The translations under genes and the position numbers were made by a program. Shown one piece after another: positions 43,628 through 52,511 of a stretch of 64,000 nt of DNA. Each line of letters opens with the position of its first letter. The first letter of the stretch is position 1. A model generated the notes under the pieces. It did no database searches. It saw nothing but the letters and a program-made list of their open reading frames with translations, and had not been told where the DNA came from. The stretch covers positions 1,922,001 through 1,986,000 of the forward strand of contig OZ241383.1 of the NCBI GenBank assembly GCA_965200775.1, read 5' to 3'. This DNA comes from Poriferisocius sp965200775 (GTDB taxonomy: Bacteria; Actinomycetota; Acidimicrobiia; Acidimicrobiales; Bin134).

Positions 43628-45168
43628 GGGTTATCGGTCTCCATCGGGACTTGTGCGTCATCTTGTAGCAGGAACTTGCGGATTTTACCGACGCTGGTGC
43701 GGGGCAGCTCGTCCACCATGCGGATGGACCGGGGTTGCTTGGCCTTGGCCAGGCGCTCCCGGCACCACGATGCCAGTTCTTCGCCGGTTGGCGGGGCGGC
43801 GGGGTCGGTGGGCACCACGAAGGCCACCGGGACCTCGTCGCGCACCGGGTCGGGTGTGCCCACCACGGCGGCCTCCAATACAGCGGGGTGATCGGCCAGC
43901 ACCGTCTCCACCTCCACGATGGAGACGTTCTCGCCGGCCACCTTCAAGATGTCGGAGCAGCGGCCCTCGAAGTAGTGGCGCCCGTCGGCGTCCACCCGGG
44001 CCCGGTCGCCGGTGCGGAACCAGCCGTCGGCGGTGAACGAGGCTGCGGTGGTGTCGGGGTCGTCGAGGTAGCCGGCGAACAGGGTCAGCCCCGGCTCGCC
44101 GCCCACCAGCACCTCGCCGTCACGAACCGACACCTGGCAACCGGGGGTGACCCGACCCATGGAGGAGGGCACGGGGTTGGCGTTCGGTTCGGTGAGCACG
44201 GCGGGGATGGTTTCGGTCATTCCGTAGAGTTGGCGGGGGCGGCACCCGAACCAGCGGGCCAGGGTGTCGTGCTGGTGGTCGGTGATGTTCTGGGCGTACC
44301 AGCAGTGGCGCAGTGACACCCCGTCGGTGGGGGTGCCTCGGGCCAGGATCATCCGCATCGGAGCGGCGAACAGGCTGGCGCAGGTGGCCCGGTGGCGAGC
44401 GGCCTGGGGGAGGAATCCGCTGGCCGAGAACGAGGGCATCAGCGCCACCGACGCCCCTGCCCAGATGGCCGTCGAGAACGAGTAGTACTGGGCGTTGGCG
44501 TGGAACAGGGGCAGCACCACGAACTGGCGGTCGTCGCTCGACAGCCCGGCCCGGTCGGCCATGACCTGGCCGCAGAAGGCGTAGTTGGCCTGGGTTATCT
44601 CCACCCCCTTGGGCCGTCCGGTGGTGCCCGAGGTGAACATCACCGCTGCCCGGTCTCGCTTGTGGATGGGGGGCCAGTCGACTTCGGCGGTGCCGATCAG
44701 GGAGTCGAGGCTGCCGCCGGCTTCGTCCACTTCGGTTATGTGCAGCCCCGGGAGGCACCCGGCGGCCTGGCGGTAGGTGTCGGACCGGTCGGCGGCGCAG
44801 AACCCGGCTTGGGGTCGGGTGCGTTCCATGTGGTCGGCCAGCTCGGGGGCCCGGCCCATGGGGTCGGACGGCACGATCCACGCTCCCAGTCGGTTGGCGG
44901 CGAGCCACAGGGCCACGAATGCCGGGGTGTTGGTGAGGGCCATGTGTACCGAGCTGCCGGGGGTAATCCCACGCTCGATCAGGCCCGCGGCGACGCCGGT
45001 GACCGCCGAGTCGAACTGCTCGTAGGTCCAGGTGGCGGTGGTGCCGTCGGGCCGCTCGAACACCAGAAACACCGCTTCGGGGTGGCGGTCAACGGTGCCG
45101 GCCCAGACAGCGGCGAACCCTTCCTGCGGTGAGCCTGGTACCGCAGGCCGGTCGGTGGGAGGGCTCAT
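43624..45168 (-). CDS. AMP-forming acyl-CoA ligase
   Basis: A 514-residue ANL enzyme. The nucleotide loop is VMFTSGTTGRPKGVEITQ, the YGMTETIPA motif follows, and RTGDRARVDADGRHYFEGR leads to the C-terminal catalytic Lys in RTSVGKIRKFLL. It activates a small carboxylate as its CoA ester. ATG 45168 is preferred; a GTG 6 codons upstream is in the same frame. Position between hydantoinase and oxygenase suggests it activates an acid produced or used in this pathway. Confidence 0.92.
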   Translation of the reverse strand: MSPPTDRPAVPGSPQEGFAAVWAGTVDRHPEAVFLVFERPDGTTATWTYEQFDSAVTGVAAGLIERGITPGSSVHMALTNTPAFVALWLAANRLGAWIVPSDPMGRAPELADHMERTRPQAGFCAADRSDTYRQAAGCLPGLHITEVDEAGGSLDSLIGTAEVDWPPIHKRDRAAVMFTSGTTGRPKGVEITQANYAFCGQVMADRAGLSSDDRQFVVLPLFHANAQYYSFSTAIWAGASVALMPSFSASGFLPQAARHRATCASLFAAPMRMILARGTPTDGVSLRHCWYAQNITDHQHDTLARWFGCRPRQLYGMTETIPAVLTEPNANPVPSSMGRVTPGCQVSVRDGEVLVGGEPGLTLFAGYLDDPDTTAASFTADGWFRTGDRARVDADGRHYFEGRCSDILKVAGENVSIVEVETVLADHPAVLEAAVVGTPDPVRDEVPVAFVVPTDPAAPPTGEELASWCRERLAKAKQPRSIRMVDELPRTSVGKIRKFLLQDDAQVPMETDNP

Positions 45169-45204
45169 GGCGCGCTCCGTCACCACTGGGGGCCGGTGTT
45201 CCGG

Positions 45205-46842
45205 TCAGTCGCCGGGGTGATCAGGATCATCGGGGGTTCCGAACCCGCCACCGCCGGGCAGGTCGAGGCGCACCACGTCGCCGGGGTCGAGGGTGATACG
45301 GCTCTGGGTGGTGACCGGTTCGCCGTTGACCAGAAACGATCCCGCCTGTCCCGGACTCCCGCCGAAGATGCCCTGGGGCGGGTCGGAGAGGCGGCTGGTT
45401 ACCGCGTTGAGCAGCCAGGGGCGGGAGGTGTCCACGCTGAACTCGATGGTCTGGCCCTTGCCGCCGGGCTGCGCTCCCTGGCCTTCGGACCCGGGCCGCA
45501 GCGCCTTTCGGGTGAACCGCACCGGTGCCGAGGCCTCCACCACCTCGATGGGCACGGCGCTCACCCCGGTGGGATATGAGCAGGCGTCGAGGCCCGGTTT
45601 GGAGGACCGAGCCCCCACCCCGCCGGCGTAAGTGAACATGGCGGTGATGAACGGGGAGCCGTCGTCGTGGTTGCCGCTTACCTGCATGGTCCACACAGCG
45701 CCCGCTCCCTCGGCCATGGAGTCGTCCGGCTTCATCTGGGCCAGGGCCTTGAGCAGGGCGTTGGGCAGGAACATGCCCACCACGTGGCGAGCGGTGCCCG
45801 GCTGGGGCAACACGGCGTTCACGATGGACCCCTCGGGAGCGGTCATCTTGATGGGGGCCAGGCTGCCGTGGTTGTTGGGAATCTCGGGGTTCAGCACCGA
45901 GCGCACCGTGAACGTTGTGTAGGCGTGGGTGTAGTTGCGGACCACGTTGATCCCCCAGGGGCTGGCCTCGGAGGAGCCGTCGTAGTCCACCGTTATTTCC
46001 CCGGCGTCGGGGTCCACCCGCATGGCGCACACGATGTCGATGCGGCTGCCGTCGGCCAGGTCGAGCACCGCTTCGGCCTTGTACTCCCCTGCTGGCAGCT
46101 CGGCGATGCTGGCCCGGGTGGCCGCTTCCGACCGGTCGATGATCTCGTCGGCCAGGGTTTCGATGTTGTCGAGGCTGTAGGCGTCGCACAGGGTGGCCAG
46201 GCGCTGGGCCCCCACCTCTCCCGATGCCATCTGGGCGTGCAGGTCGCCGGCCATGTGGTCTGGCTGGCGGACGTTGGACAGGATGAACCGCCACACATCC
46301 TCGTTGCGCTCGCCTTTGTTCATGAGCTTGCAGATGGGAATCCACAGGCCCTCCTCGAAGCAGTCCCTCGCCCCGGCGCCGATGCCGTAGCCGCCCACGT
46401 CGGTGTGATGGATGGTGGAGCCGAAGTAGGCGATGGGCACCGGGTTGCCACCCGAGGCGGGGGTTCGCCACACCGGTACCAGCACGGTCACGTCGAGGAG
46501 CTGGCCGGCGGTGAGGTAGGGGTCGTTGGTGACCAGCACGTCGCCGGGCTCGAGGCTCTCGGGGGGGAACTCCTCCAGCATGTTGGCCGCCCCGATGGCC
46601 AGGGAGTTGATGTGTCCGGGGGTGCCGGTCACCGCCTGGGCCACCATGCGGCCTCGCTGGTCGAACACCGCATTGGCCAGGTCGCCGGCCTCGCGCACGA
46701 TGGGGCTGAACGCCGCCCGCTGCAAGGCCCGGGCCTGCTCGTTCACCACCGAGATGAGCGACTGCCACAGGATCTCCAGCTCGATGGGGTCGTAGGCCGA
46801 GGAGGTTTGGGGGCTGGTGGTTGCGGGTTGGGCGGTGGTCAT
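45205..46842 (-). CDS. hyuB: Hydantoinase/oxoprolinase B subunit
   Basis: A 545-residue HyuB-type subunit, which with HyuA hydrolyses hydantoins, N-methylhydantoin or 5-oxoproline, often with ATP. Recognisable segments are DPIELEILWQSLISVVNEQA, AVFDQRGRMVAQAVTGTPGH, FVSNDP-like VLVTNDPYLTAG and the Gly-rich C-terminus GGGGFGTP. The ATG follows an AGAGGA site, 29 bp after the HyuA stop. Length agrees with the family (about 550). Confidence 0.93.
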   Translation of the reverse strand: MTTAQPATTSPQTSSAYDPIELEILWQSLISVVNEQARALQRAAFSPIVREAGDLANAVFDQRGRMVAQAVTGTPGHINSLAIGAANMLEEFPPESLEPGDVLVTNDPYLTAGQLLDVTVLVPVWRTPASGGNPVPIAYFGSTIHHTDVGGYGIGAGARDCFEEGLWIPICKLMNKGERNEDVWRFILSNVRQPDHMAGDLHAQMASGEVGAQRLATLCDAYSLDNIETLADEIIDRSEAATRASIAELPAGEYKAEAVLDLADGSRIDIVCAMRVDPDAGEITVDYDGSSEASPWGINVVRNYTHAYTTFTVRSVLNPEIPNNHGSLAPIKMTAPEGSIVNAVLPQPGTARHVVGMFLPNALLKALAQMKPDDSMAEGAGAVWTMQVSGNHDDGSPFITAMFTYAGGVGARSSKPGLDACSYPTGVSAVPIEVVEASAPVRFTRKALRPGSEGQGAQPGGKGQTIEFSVDTSRPWLLNAVTSRLSDPPQGIFGGSPGQAGSFLVNGEPVTTQSRITLDPGDVVRLDLPGGGGFGTPDDPDHPGD

Positions 46843-46871
46843 TTTCTGGGTGTCCTCTTTTGTGGCTGGGT

Positions 46872-48980
46872 TCACTTGTCCCGACGGGTGGCGATCAACG
46901 ATGAGTCGGGGGCCACCGTCACCTGCCAGCCGGGGCGGATAATCGAGGTGGTCTCCCGTTCCTCCACCAGGGCCGGGCCGGAAAAGGTGGCTCCGGCGGC
47001 CAGGCTGTCGCGGCGATAAACCGGTACGTCCACGGCGGCCTGTTCCCGTCCGAACACCGCGGTGCGAGTCGAGGAAGCGGTTGGCTCTCCGGCCTCGGCG
47101 CCGGGCTCGTGGCCTTCGTTGGGCCCGTGGAAGTCGACCGCGGCCACCTCTGCCGGGTCGGCCCGGGCCGAAAGCCGCCATGTGACCACCTCGATGGCCA
47201 CGTCGTCGATGGTCATGCCGTAGATGCGGCGGTACTCGGCCTCGAACGCCTCGATCACCTCACGGTCGGAAGCGGGCCAGGCGTTGCCGTCGCCCACCCA
47301 GATGGTGATCTCGTTGCCCTGCCCGGCGTAGCGGGCGTCGATGCCGTAGCGGAAGCCGATCTGCGACTTGGGCACGCCGGCGCCGAGCAGCACCCGGCGG
47401 CCTTCCTCCCGCAGCTCGTCCAACAGGCCGTCTCGCTCGGCGGGGTTGAGCTCGGCCAGCTCCACCGGCATCGACCGGGCCAGGTCGATCCGCACCGGTG
47501 ACACCAACGTGCCGAACGCCGACAGCACGCTGGCGTTCACCGGGAACACCACCCGGTCGGATTCCAGCAGCTCGGCCACCCGGCAGGCGTGGGGTGGGCC
47601 GGCCCCACCGAAGGCCAGCACGGTGACCCCCCGCAGGTCAACACCCCGCTCCACCGCGTGCATCCGGGCGGCGGCGGCCATGTTCTGGCTGACCACCTCG
47701 TACATCCCTGCCGCGGTGTCGATCACCGACAGGCCGAGCCCTCCGGCCAGGGGTTCGATGGCGGCTTCGGCACGGCCGGCGTCCAGAGGCATGTCGCCGC
47801 CCAGGAAGGCGTCGGGGTCCAGCAGCCCGAGCACCACGTCGGCGTCGGTCACCGCTGCCTGCTCTCCACCCTGGCCGTAGCAGGCCGGTCCGGGGTCGGC
47901 GCCCGATGACTCGGGACCCACCTTGAGCAGGCCGAACTGGTCGAGATGGGCCACGCTCCCACCCCCGGCGCCGATCTCCACCAGGTCCACAGACGGCACC
48001 GAGACCGGGAAGCCGGAGCCCTTCTTGAAGCGGTACCTGCGGGCCACCTCGAAGGTGGTTGTGAGCACCGGTTCGCCGTCCTCAACCAGGGTGGCCTTGG
48101 CCGTGGTTCCGCCCATGTCGAAGGCCAGCAGGCGGTGGTCGTTCATGCGGCGGGCGTACCACCGGGCGGCCAGGGCACCGGCTGCCGGGCCGGACTCCAC
48201 CAGGCGGATGGGGCCGGCTGCGGCGTCGTCGGCCGAGACCACCCCGCCGTTGGACAGCATCATCAGCACCGACCCGCCGAACCCCTCGGCCGACAGCCAC
48301 TTCTGGAGCTCGTCCAGGTACGGCCCGATGATCGGCATTGTGGCGGCGTTACACGCTGCGGTGATCATGCGGGGATACTCCCGGATCTGCGGGGAGATGT
48401 CAGCCGAGGCGCACACCGGCACCCCCAACTCCCGGCGCAGGCTGTCGGCCAGGTGGTGCTCGTTGGCCGGGTTGACGTAGGAGTTGAGGAGGCAGACCGC
48501 CACCGATTCCACCTTGGCCTCGGCCAGTTCGGCAGCCAGGTTGGCGACGGCGACGTCCGACGGCTCCACCAGCACTTGGCCGGTGGCCGCGGTGCGCTCG
48601 TCGATCTCGAAGGTGAGGTTTCGGCCGATTGGCGGGTCGGGGAACTCGATCTGGAGGTCGTACATGTCGTAGCGATGCTCGTCGCGTATCAACAGAGTGT
48701 CGCCGAATCCAGTGGTGGTGACCAGGGCGGCCCGGCCGGTCTTGTTCTCGATCAGGGCGTTGGTTATGAGGGTGGTGGCGTGGACGATGGGAGCGGTGAT
48801 CTGGCCCGGTGCCACCCCTGCTCGGCTGAGGAGTCGACCTACCGCAGCCTGCACCCCTTCGAGGGGAGCCGCCGGGGTGGTGAGGGCCTTGTTCACGGTC
48901 ACCTCGCCGGTCGCTGCGTCGAGCAGCACCGCGTCGGTGAAGGTGCCTCCGATGTCGACGGCCAGCCGCCAGTCGGACAC
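46872..48980 (-). CDS. hyuA: Hydantoinase/oxoprolinase A subunit
   Basis: A 702-residue HyuA-type subunit with the actin-like ATPase fold. The N-terminal phosphate-1 motif is LAVDIGGTFTDAVLLD; later come VVHATTLITNALIENKTGRA, LLAFDMGGTTAKATLVEDGE (phosphate-2) and LAFGGAGPPHACRVAELL. The GTG at 48980 begins 2 bp after the cupin stop. It works with the adjacent HyuB. Confidence 0.94.
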   Translation of the reverse strand: MSDWRLAVDIGGTFTDAVLLDAATGEVTVNKALTTPAAPLEGVQAAVGRLLSRAGVAPGQITAPIVHATTLITNALIENKTGRAALVTTTGFGDTLLIRDEHRYDMYDLQIEFPDPPIGRNLTFEIDERTAATGQVLVEPSDVAVANLAAELAEAKVESVAVCLLNSYVNPANEHHLADSLRRELGVPVCASADISPQIREYPRMITAACNAATMPIIGPYLDELQKWLSAEGFGGSVLMMLSNGGVVSADDAAAGPIRLVESGPAAGALAARWYARRMNDHRLLAFDMGGTTAKATLVEDGEPVLTTTFEVARRYRFKKGSGFPVSVPSVDLVEIGAGGGSVAHLDQFGLLKVGPESSGADPGPACYGQGGEQAAVTDADVVLGLLDPDAFLGGDMPLDAGRAEAAIEPLAGGLGLSVIDTAAGMYEVVSQNMAAAARMHAVERGVDLRGVTVLAFGGAGPPHACRVAELLESDRVVFPVNASVLSAFGTLVSPVRIDLARSMPVELAELNPAERDGLLDELREEGRRVLLGAGVPKSQIGFRYGIDARYAGQGNEITIWVGDGNAWPASDREVIEAFEAEYRRIYGMTIDDVAIEVVTWRLSARADPAEVAAVDFHGPNEGHEPGAEAGEPTASSTRTAVFGREQAAVDVPVYRRDSLAAGATFSGPALVEERETTSIIRPGWQVTVAPDSSLIATRRDK

Positions 48981-48982
48981 GG

Positions 48983-49366
48983 CTACCCGGCCAGGAGGTC
49001 TTCGCGGGGCGGGGTGAACACGTCCAGGATCCAGCACTCCCCGTACTCGTCGTCGCCGATGAACACCGAATCGCCGTGCCACACCCCTTTGGGGGCGATG
49101 TAAACCTCGCCCTCGCTCAGCACAACCCGCTCTTGGCTTTCGGGGTTGTCGTTGATGCGAAAGTCGAGCTTGCCCCGCACCACGATGCCGAGCTGCTCGT
49201 GGTGTTCGTGGCGGTGCAGGAACGACCCGGTGGCTCCCCCGTCGATGCGCCAGAAGCAGAGCTGGAGCCCGTCGCCGTTGATTACCCGACGGCGGAAGCC
49301 GTCCCGGTCGGTAGGGGCGAACTGGTCGTCGTCGTAGAAGTAGCAGTACTGGTTGGAGAAGTTCAT
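48983..49366 (-). CDS. Cupin domain protein
   Basis: A 127-residue single cupin. The first cupin motif is LHRHEHHEQLGIVVRGKLDF, with three His and a Glu/Gln position that can bind a metal, and the second is PKGVWHGDSVF with the fourth His. It could be a small dioxygenase, isomerase or regulator of the pathway. It lies between the VOC gene and HyuA in the same transcript. Confidence 0.88.
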   Translation of the reverse strand: MNFSNQYCYFYDDDQFAPTDRDGFRRRVINGDGLQLCFWRIDGGATGSFLHRHEHHEQLGIVVRGKLDFRINDNPESQERVVLSEGEVYIAPKGVWHGDSVFIGDDEYGECWILDVFTPPREDLLAG

Positions 49367-49396
49367 CGTTGCAGTCTCGTTGGGTTGCTCTTTGGT

Positions 49397-49879
49397 TTAT
49401 TCCTCGGTGGCCAGGGTGGCAAAACGGCGTTGTTCGTGGGCCAGGTCGAGCGGGCGGATTATGGCCTTGTTCTCCTCCTCGCCCCAGTGTTCGGCGGGCA
49501 CCAGCCACATGACCTCGAACTCCAGGCCGTCGGGGTCCTTGGCATACAGGCTCTTGTTGGCCCCGTGGTCGCTCTCGCCGTAGAGGGCGGCGGCCTCCAC
49601 CAGTCGTTGGCGGATCGAGGCAAGCTCGTCGAGGGTCGGAACCTCCCAGGCGATGTGGTACATGCCCACCGTCCGGCGGCCCGCAGCAGACGGCTCGGCC
49701 CCGTCGCCAATGGTGAAGAAGGCGATGTCGTGGTGGTTTTGCGACGCCGGGGCCCGCATGAACACGAACTGCCCCGGCTCGTCGATCACGGTCTCGAACC
49801 CCAGCACGTCGGCGTAGAACCGCTGCTGACGGCGGGCGTCGCGCACGTAGAGAACAGCATGGTTCATGCCGGTGATCAT
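49397..49879 (-). CDS. VOC-superfamily (glyoxalase/extradiol dioxygenase-like) protein
   Basis: A 160-residue VOC protein with the repeated beta-alpha-beta-beta-beta fold. Metal ligands could be His6 (MNHAVLYV), His near residue 75 (YHIAWEVPT) and the Glu of KDPDGLEFEVMWLV. Similar small proteins occur as extradiol dioxygenases or lyases. ATG 49879 matches the family start (MITGMNHAVLYVRDARR); the longer frame reads through intergenic repeats. Confidence 0.86.
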   Translation of the reverse strand: MITGMNHAVLYVRDARRQQRFYADVLGFETVIDEPGQFVFMRAPASQNHHDIAFFTIGDGAEPSAAGRRTVGMYHIAWEVPTLDELASIRQRLVEAAALYGESDHGANKSLYAKDPDGLEFEVMWLVPAEHWGEEENKAIIRPLDLAHEQRRFATLATEE

Positions 49880-49997
49880 CGGACCGTCACCGTTTTGCGC
49901 TCCGTTGTGCTCCCCCGCACTTGGGTCGATGCCTTTGCAGCCTGGTTCTGCATCACGGTGAAGCCTATTCCACCCCTGCATGTGTACCGGAAAGCGA

Positions 49998-50125
49998 CCA
50001 GGCGATCCCTCGATTGCCCATTCGATTGTCTGTTCGCAGGCGGACCATGGGAAGACGCCGGGCGATCCCTCGATTGCCTGTTCGCAGGCGGACCATTTGC
50101 AGGCGGACCATTTGCAGGCGGCCGG
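49998..50125. repeat. Interleaved short direct repeats in an intergenic region
   Basis: The 258-bp gap between the VOC and SDR genes holds GGCGATCCCTCGATTGCC twice (50001, 50061), TGTTCGCAGGCGGACCAT twice (50031, 50079), and a 15-bp unit GCAGGCGGACCATTT in tandem (50084-50113, with a third partial copy). No gene is visible in it. Confidence 0.85.
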
Positions 50126-50137
50126 GCGAACCGGCGA

Positions 50138-51091
50138 TCAGGGCTCGAACACCTGTAGGTCGGGCCGGTCGTCGAGGAGGTAGTGGTTGGCCAGGTCTTC
50201 GGTTAGGTGGCGACCGGAAAACCCGTCGAGAGCGTCGAGGGTGAGGCCGTCGTCCTGGTAAACGGTCAGCTCCCGCTGGGGCTCGCTCAGGCGGCTCACG
50301 ATGTCGCCGTAGATGTGGAACGTGCGCCCGGTCACGTGGCGAGCGGCGTCGGTACACAGCCATACGACCAGCGGGGCGATCTTGCGGGGGGCGAACGTGT
50401 CCTCTCCGGTGGGGGTGGGAAGGGCGTCGCCCCGGGGAGCCATGGTGATGGCCATGACTTCGGTCCACCGGGCGGTGCGGATGGCGTACTCGGCGGTCGA
50501 GGCGCCGTCGGCCCTCGGTCGGATGGCGTTGCACCGGACACCGAAGCGGCCCAGCTCTCGGGCCGCAGTGCGGGTCATGCCGATCAACCCCTCCTTGGCC
50601 GAGGCGTAAGCGCAGTGCGACGGGTGGCCGAAGCCCGATCCCGAGCTGGTGTTGATGATGACGCTGGTTTCCTGCTGCACGAGGTGGGGTACGGCGTGCT
50701 TCATCATGGCGAAGTAGCCCTTGAGGTTGACGTTCACGGTGAGGTCCCACTCCTCCTCGGTGAAACGCCAGATGTCGTTGTTGCGCCCGGCGGTGGCGTT
50801 GTTGATGAGGATGTCCAGCCGTCCGAAGGCGTCAACGGCCTGCTCGACGATCTCGGCCGCTCCGTCCCAGGTGGCCGAGATGTCACTGGCCACCGCCTCT
50901 CCCCCGGCATCGACGATCTCGGCGACCACCCGCTCGGCATTGGCCGCCACCCCCTCGGGGGTCTTGCGAATGCCCAATTCGTTGACCAGCACCCTCGCCC
51001 CCTCCGAAGCCAGCAGGTGGGCGTGCTCCCGCCCTATCCCCCCACCGGCCCCGGTGACGATCGCAACCTTGCCTTCCAACCGATTTCCCAT
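50138..51091 (-). CDS. Short-chain dehydrogenase/reductase (SDR)
   Basis: A 317-residue SDR. The glycine motif is VTGAGGGIGREHA, the NNAG position reads NNATAG, and the catalytic residues are in SSGSGFGHPSHCAYASAKEG (Ser, Tyr, Lys). The C-terminal 60 residues (after HIYGDIVSR) form an extension found in the larger hydroxyacyl-CoA SDRs. A leaderless TAAGGT box 6 nt before the ATG sets the start. It is the first gene of the long minus-strand cluster. Confidence 0.91.
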   Translation of the reverse strand: MGNRLEGKVAIVTGAGGGIGREHAHLLASEGARVLVNELGIRKTPEGVAANAERVVAEIVDAGGEAVASDISATWDGAAEIVEQAVDAFGRLDILINNATAGRNNDIWRFTEEEWDLTVNVNLKGYFAMMKHAVPHLVQQETSVIINTSSGSGFGHPSHCAYASAKEGLIGMTRTAARELGRFGVRCNAIRPRADGASTAEYAIRTARWTEVMAITMAPRGDALPTPTGEDTFAPRKIAPLVVWLCTDAARHVTGRTFHIYGDIVSRLSEPQRELTVYQDDGLTLDALDGFSGRHLTEDLANHYLLDDRPDLQVFEP

Positions 51092-51097
51092 CCCCCC

Positions 51098-51103
51098 ACC
51101 TTA
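51098..51103 (-). promoter_or_regulatory. -10 box for leaderless start of the 51091 SDR
   Basis: Minus-strand TAAGGT, followed by six G residues and the ATG. Confidence 0.45.
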
Positions 51104-51220
51104 TGCCCCCCAGCCTGTTCTCCGCCCTATGCTCGTAGTTTGGGGACCATTTCTCCAGGCTTACGCAGGGTAACTATTATCCTAAGCAAAAGTACTTAGA
51201 AAAGTAATTTTTTGACGACC

Positions 51221-51236
51221 GGGTAGACTACCCTTC
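51221..51236 (+). promoter_or_regulatory. Palindrome overlapping the -10 box of the NTPase-nuclease operon
   Basis: GGGTAG, one A and CTACCC (51221-51233) form a perfect 6-bp inverted repeat. It contains TAGACT (51224-51229), which is 7 nt before the ATG at 51237. A repressor on this palindrome would block the -10 box. The 40 bp upstream are AT-rich, unlike the surroundings. Confidence 0.5.
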
Positions 51237-52511
51237 ATGGCCGAGTTCCGGAGAGCGCAGGTCGAGACCATCATTCAGAGGCTGGCCGAACCGCCGCGGA
51301 CCCTCGTCGCCGTCTTCGGGCCCCGCCAATCTGGCAAGACAACCGCCGTTCGCCAGGCTCTAGCGTCCATCCCTCAAGGGTCCCGATACGAAACCGCGGA
51401 CTCGTCCAAACCACCCGAGGCACGCGAGGCGCTTCCCTCGCCCCAAACGCCTTCCCCCGAGCAGGTCCCCCTGTCGGTTAGGGGTCGCTGGGATGCCCAG
51501 TGGCTGGTGAGCGTGTGGGAGGAATGCCGCTCCCGGGCATGGCAATCGCGGGACGGATATGTGCTGGCCCTAGACGAGATCCAGATGATCGACGACTGGT
51601 CGAGCATCGTGAAGGGCCTTTGGGATGCCGACCGGGCCGCCGGCTGCCCGCTGCATGTGATCATCCTCGGGTCTGCGCCCCTGCTCATGCAGGATGGCCT
51701 GAACGAGAGCCTGGCCGGGCGGTTCGAGCTGGTCCGGTTCACTCACTGGTCCTACCCGGAAATGGCAGCGGCCTTCGACTTCAGCGTGGATCAGTTCATC
51801 TACTTCGGCGGGTACCCGGGAGCCGTCCACCTAGTCGATGATCCAAGCCGGTGGAGGGACTACGTCCGCGATGTGCTTATAGAGCCCAACATCGAGCGCG
51901 ATGTGCTGGGCATGACACGGGTGGACAAGCCGGCCTTGCTGAAGCGCCTTTTCGAGGCTGGGACGCTTTTCTCCGGACAGATCCTCTCTTACAACAAGTT
52001 GCTCGGGCACCTCCAGGACCCCGGTATCAACAACACCACCTTGAGCCGGTACATGCACCTGCTCTTCCAGGCAGGATTGCTGGCCGAATTACCCAACCAC
52101 ACGAAGCGCCCACTCTCGGCCAAGGCTTCCATTCCCAAACTGAACGCCCTCAACACCGCACTCATGGCGGCTGTCTCTGACTACTCGTTTGACGAAGCCC
52201 AGGCCGATCGGGGATTTTGGGGTCGAATGGTGGAAAGCGCTGTCGGCGCGCATCTCATCAACACCGCCTCCAGTAACATTACCGTCCGCTATTGGAGAGA
52301 CGGCGATGACGAGGTGGACTTCGTCCTCAAACGGGGTCAGAGACTTGTGGGGATTGAGGTGAAAACCGGACGGGTGAGGCAGAAGCCTCCGGGGTTGTCG
52401 GCGTTCGAGGAGCGTTTCCAGCCTCAACAGGTCATCATCGTTGGAGAGGCTGGGGTGCAGCGCGACGAGTTCCTGTCCCAACCTGCCGACCACTGGTTCG
52501 AGGACAGATGA
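51237..52511 (+). CDS. AAA ATPase with DUF4143-type nuclease-like C-terminus
   Basis: A 424-residue protein of the AAA_14/DUF4143 family. Walker A is GPRQSGKT (28-35), Walker B is VLALDEIQM (D113, E114), and the sensor-like strand IILGSAPLL follows. The middle part is a winged-helix-like segment (LSRYMHLLFQAGLLAEL). The C-terminus has D361 (DEVDFVL) and E374-V-K376 (LVGIEVKTGR), the D-x12-E-x-K pattern of PD-(D/E)XK nucleases. Family proteins often sit near defence or mobile genes; their role is not settled. The stop overlaps the next ATG by 4 bp (ATGA), so both proteins are made together. Confidence 0.9.
   Translation: MAEFRRAQVETIIQRLAEPPRTLVAVFGPRQSGKTTAVRQALASIPQGSRYETADSSKPPEAREALPSPQTPSPEQVPLSVRGRWDAQWLVSVWEECRSRAWQSRDGYVLALDEIQMIDDWSSIVKGLWDADRAAGCPLHVIILGSAPLLMQDGLNESLAGRFELVRFTHWSYPEMAAAFDFSVDQFIYFGGYPGAVHLVDDPSRWRDYVRDVLIEPNIERDVLGMTRVDKPALLKRLFEAGTLFSGQILSYNKLLGHLQDPGINNTTLSRYMHLLFQAGLLAELPNHTKRPLSAKASIPKLNALNTALMAAVSDYSFDEAQADRGFWGRMVESAVGAHLINTASSNITVRYWRDGDDEVDFVLKRGQRLVGIEVKTGRVRQKPPGLSAFEERFQPQQVIIVGEAGVQRDEFLSQPADHWFEDR

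Noticed and set aside
50001..50125. CRISPR array or integron-type sites
   Set aside because: Units are short, of differing sequence and spacing, and no cas or integrase gene is nearby.
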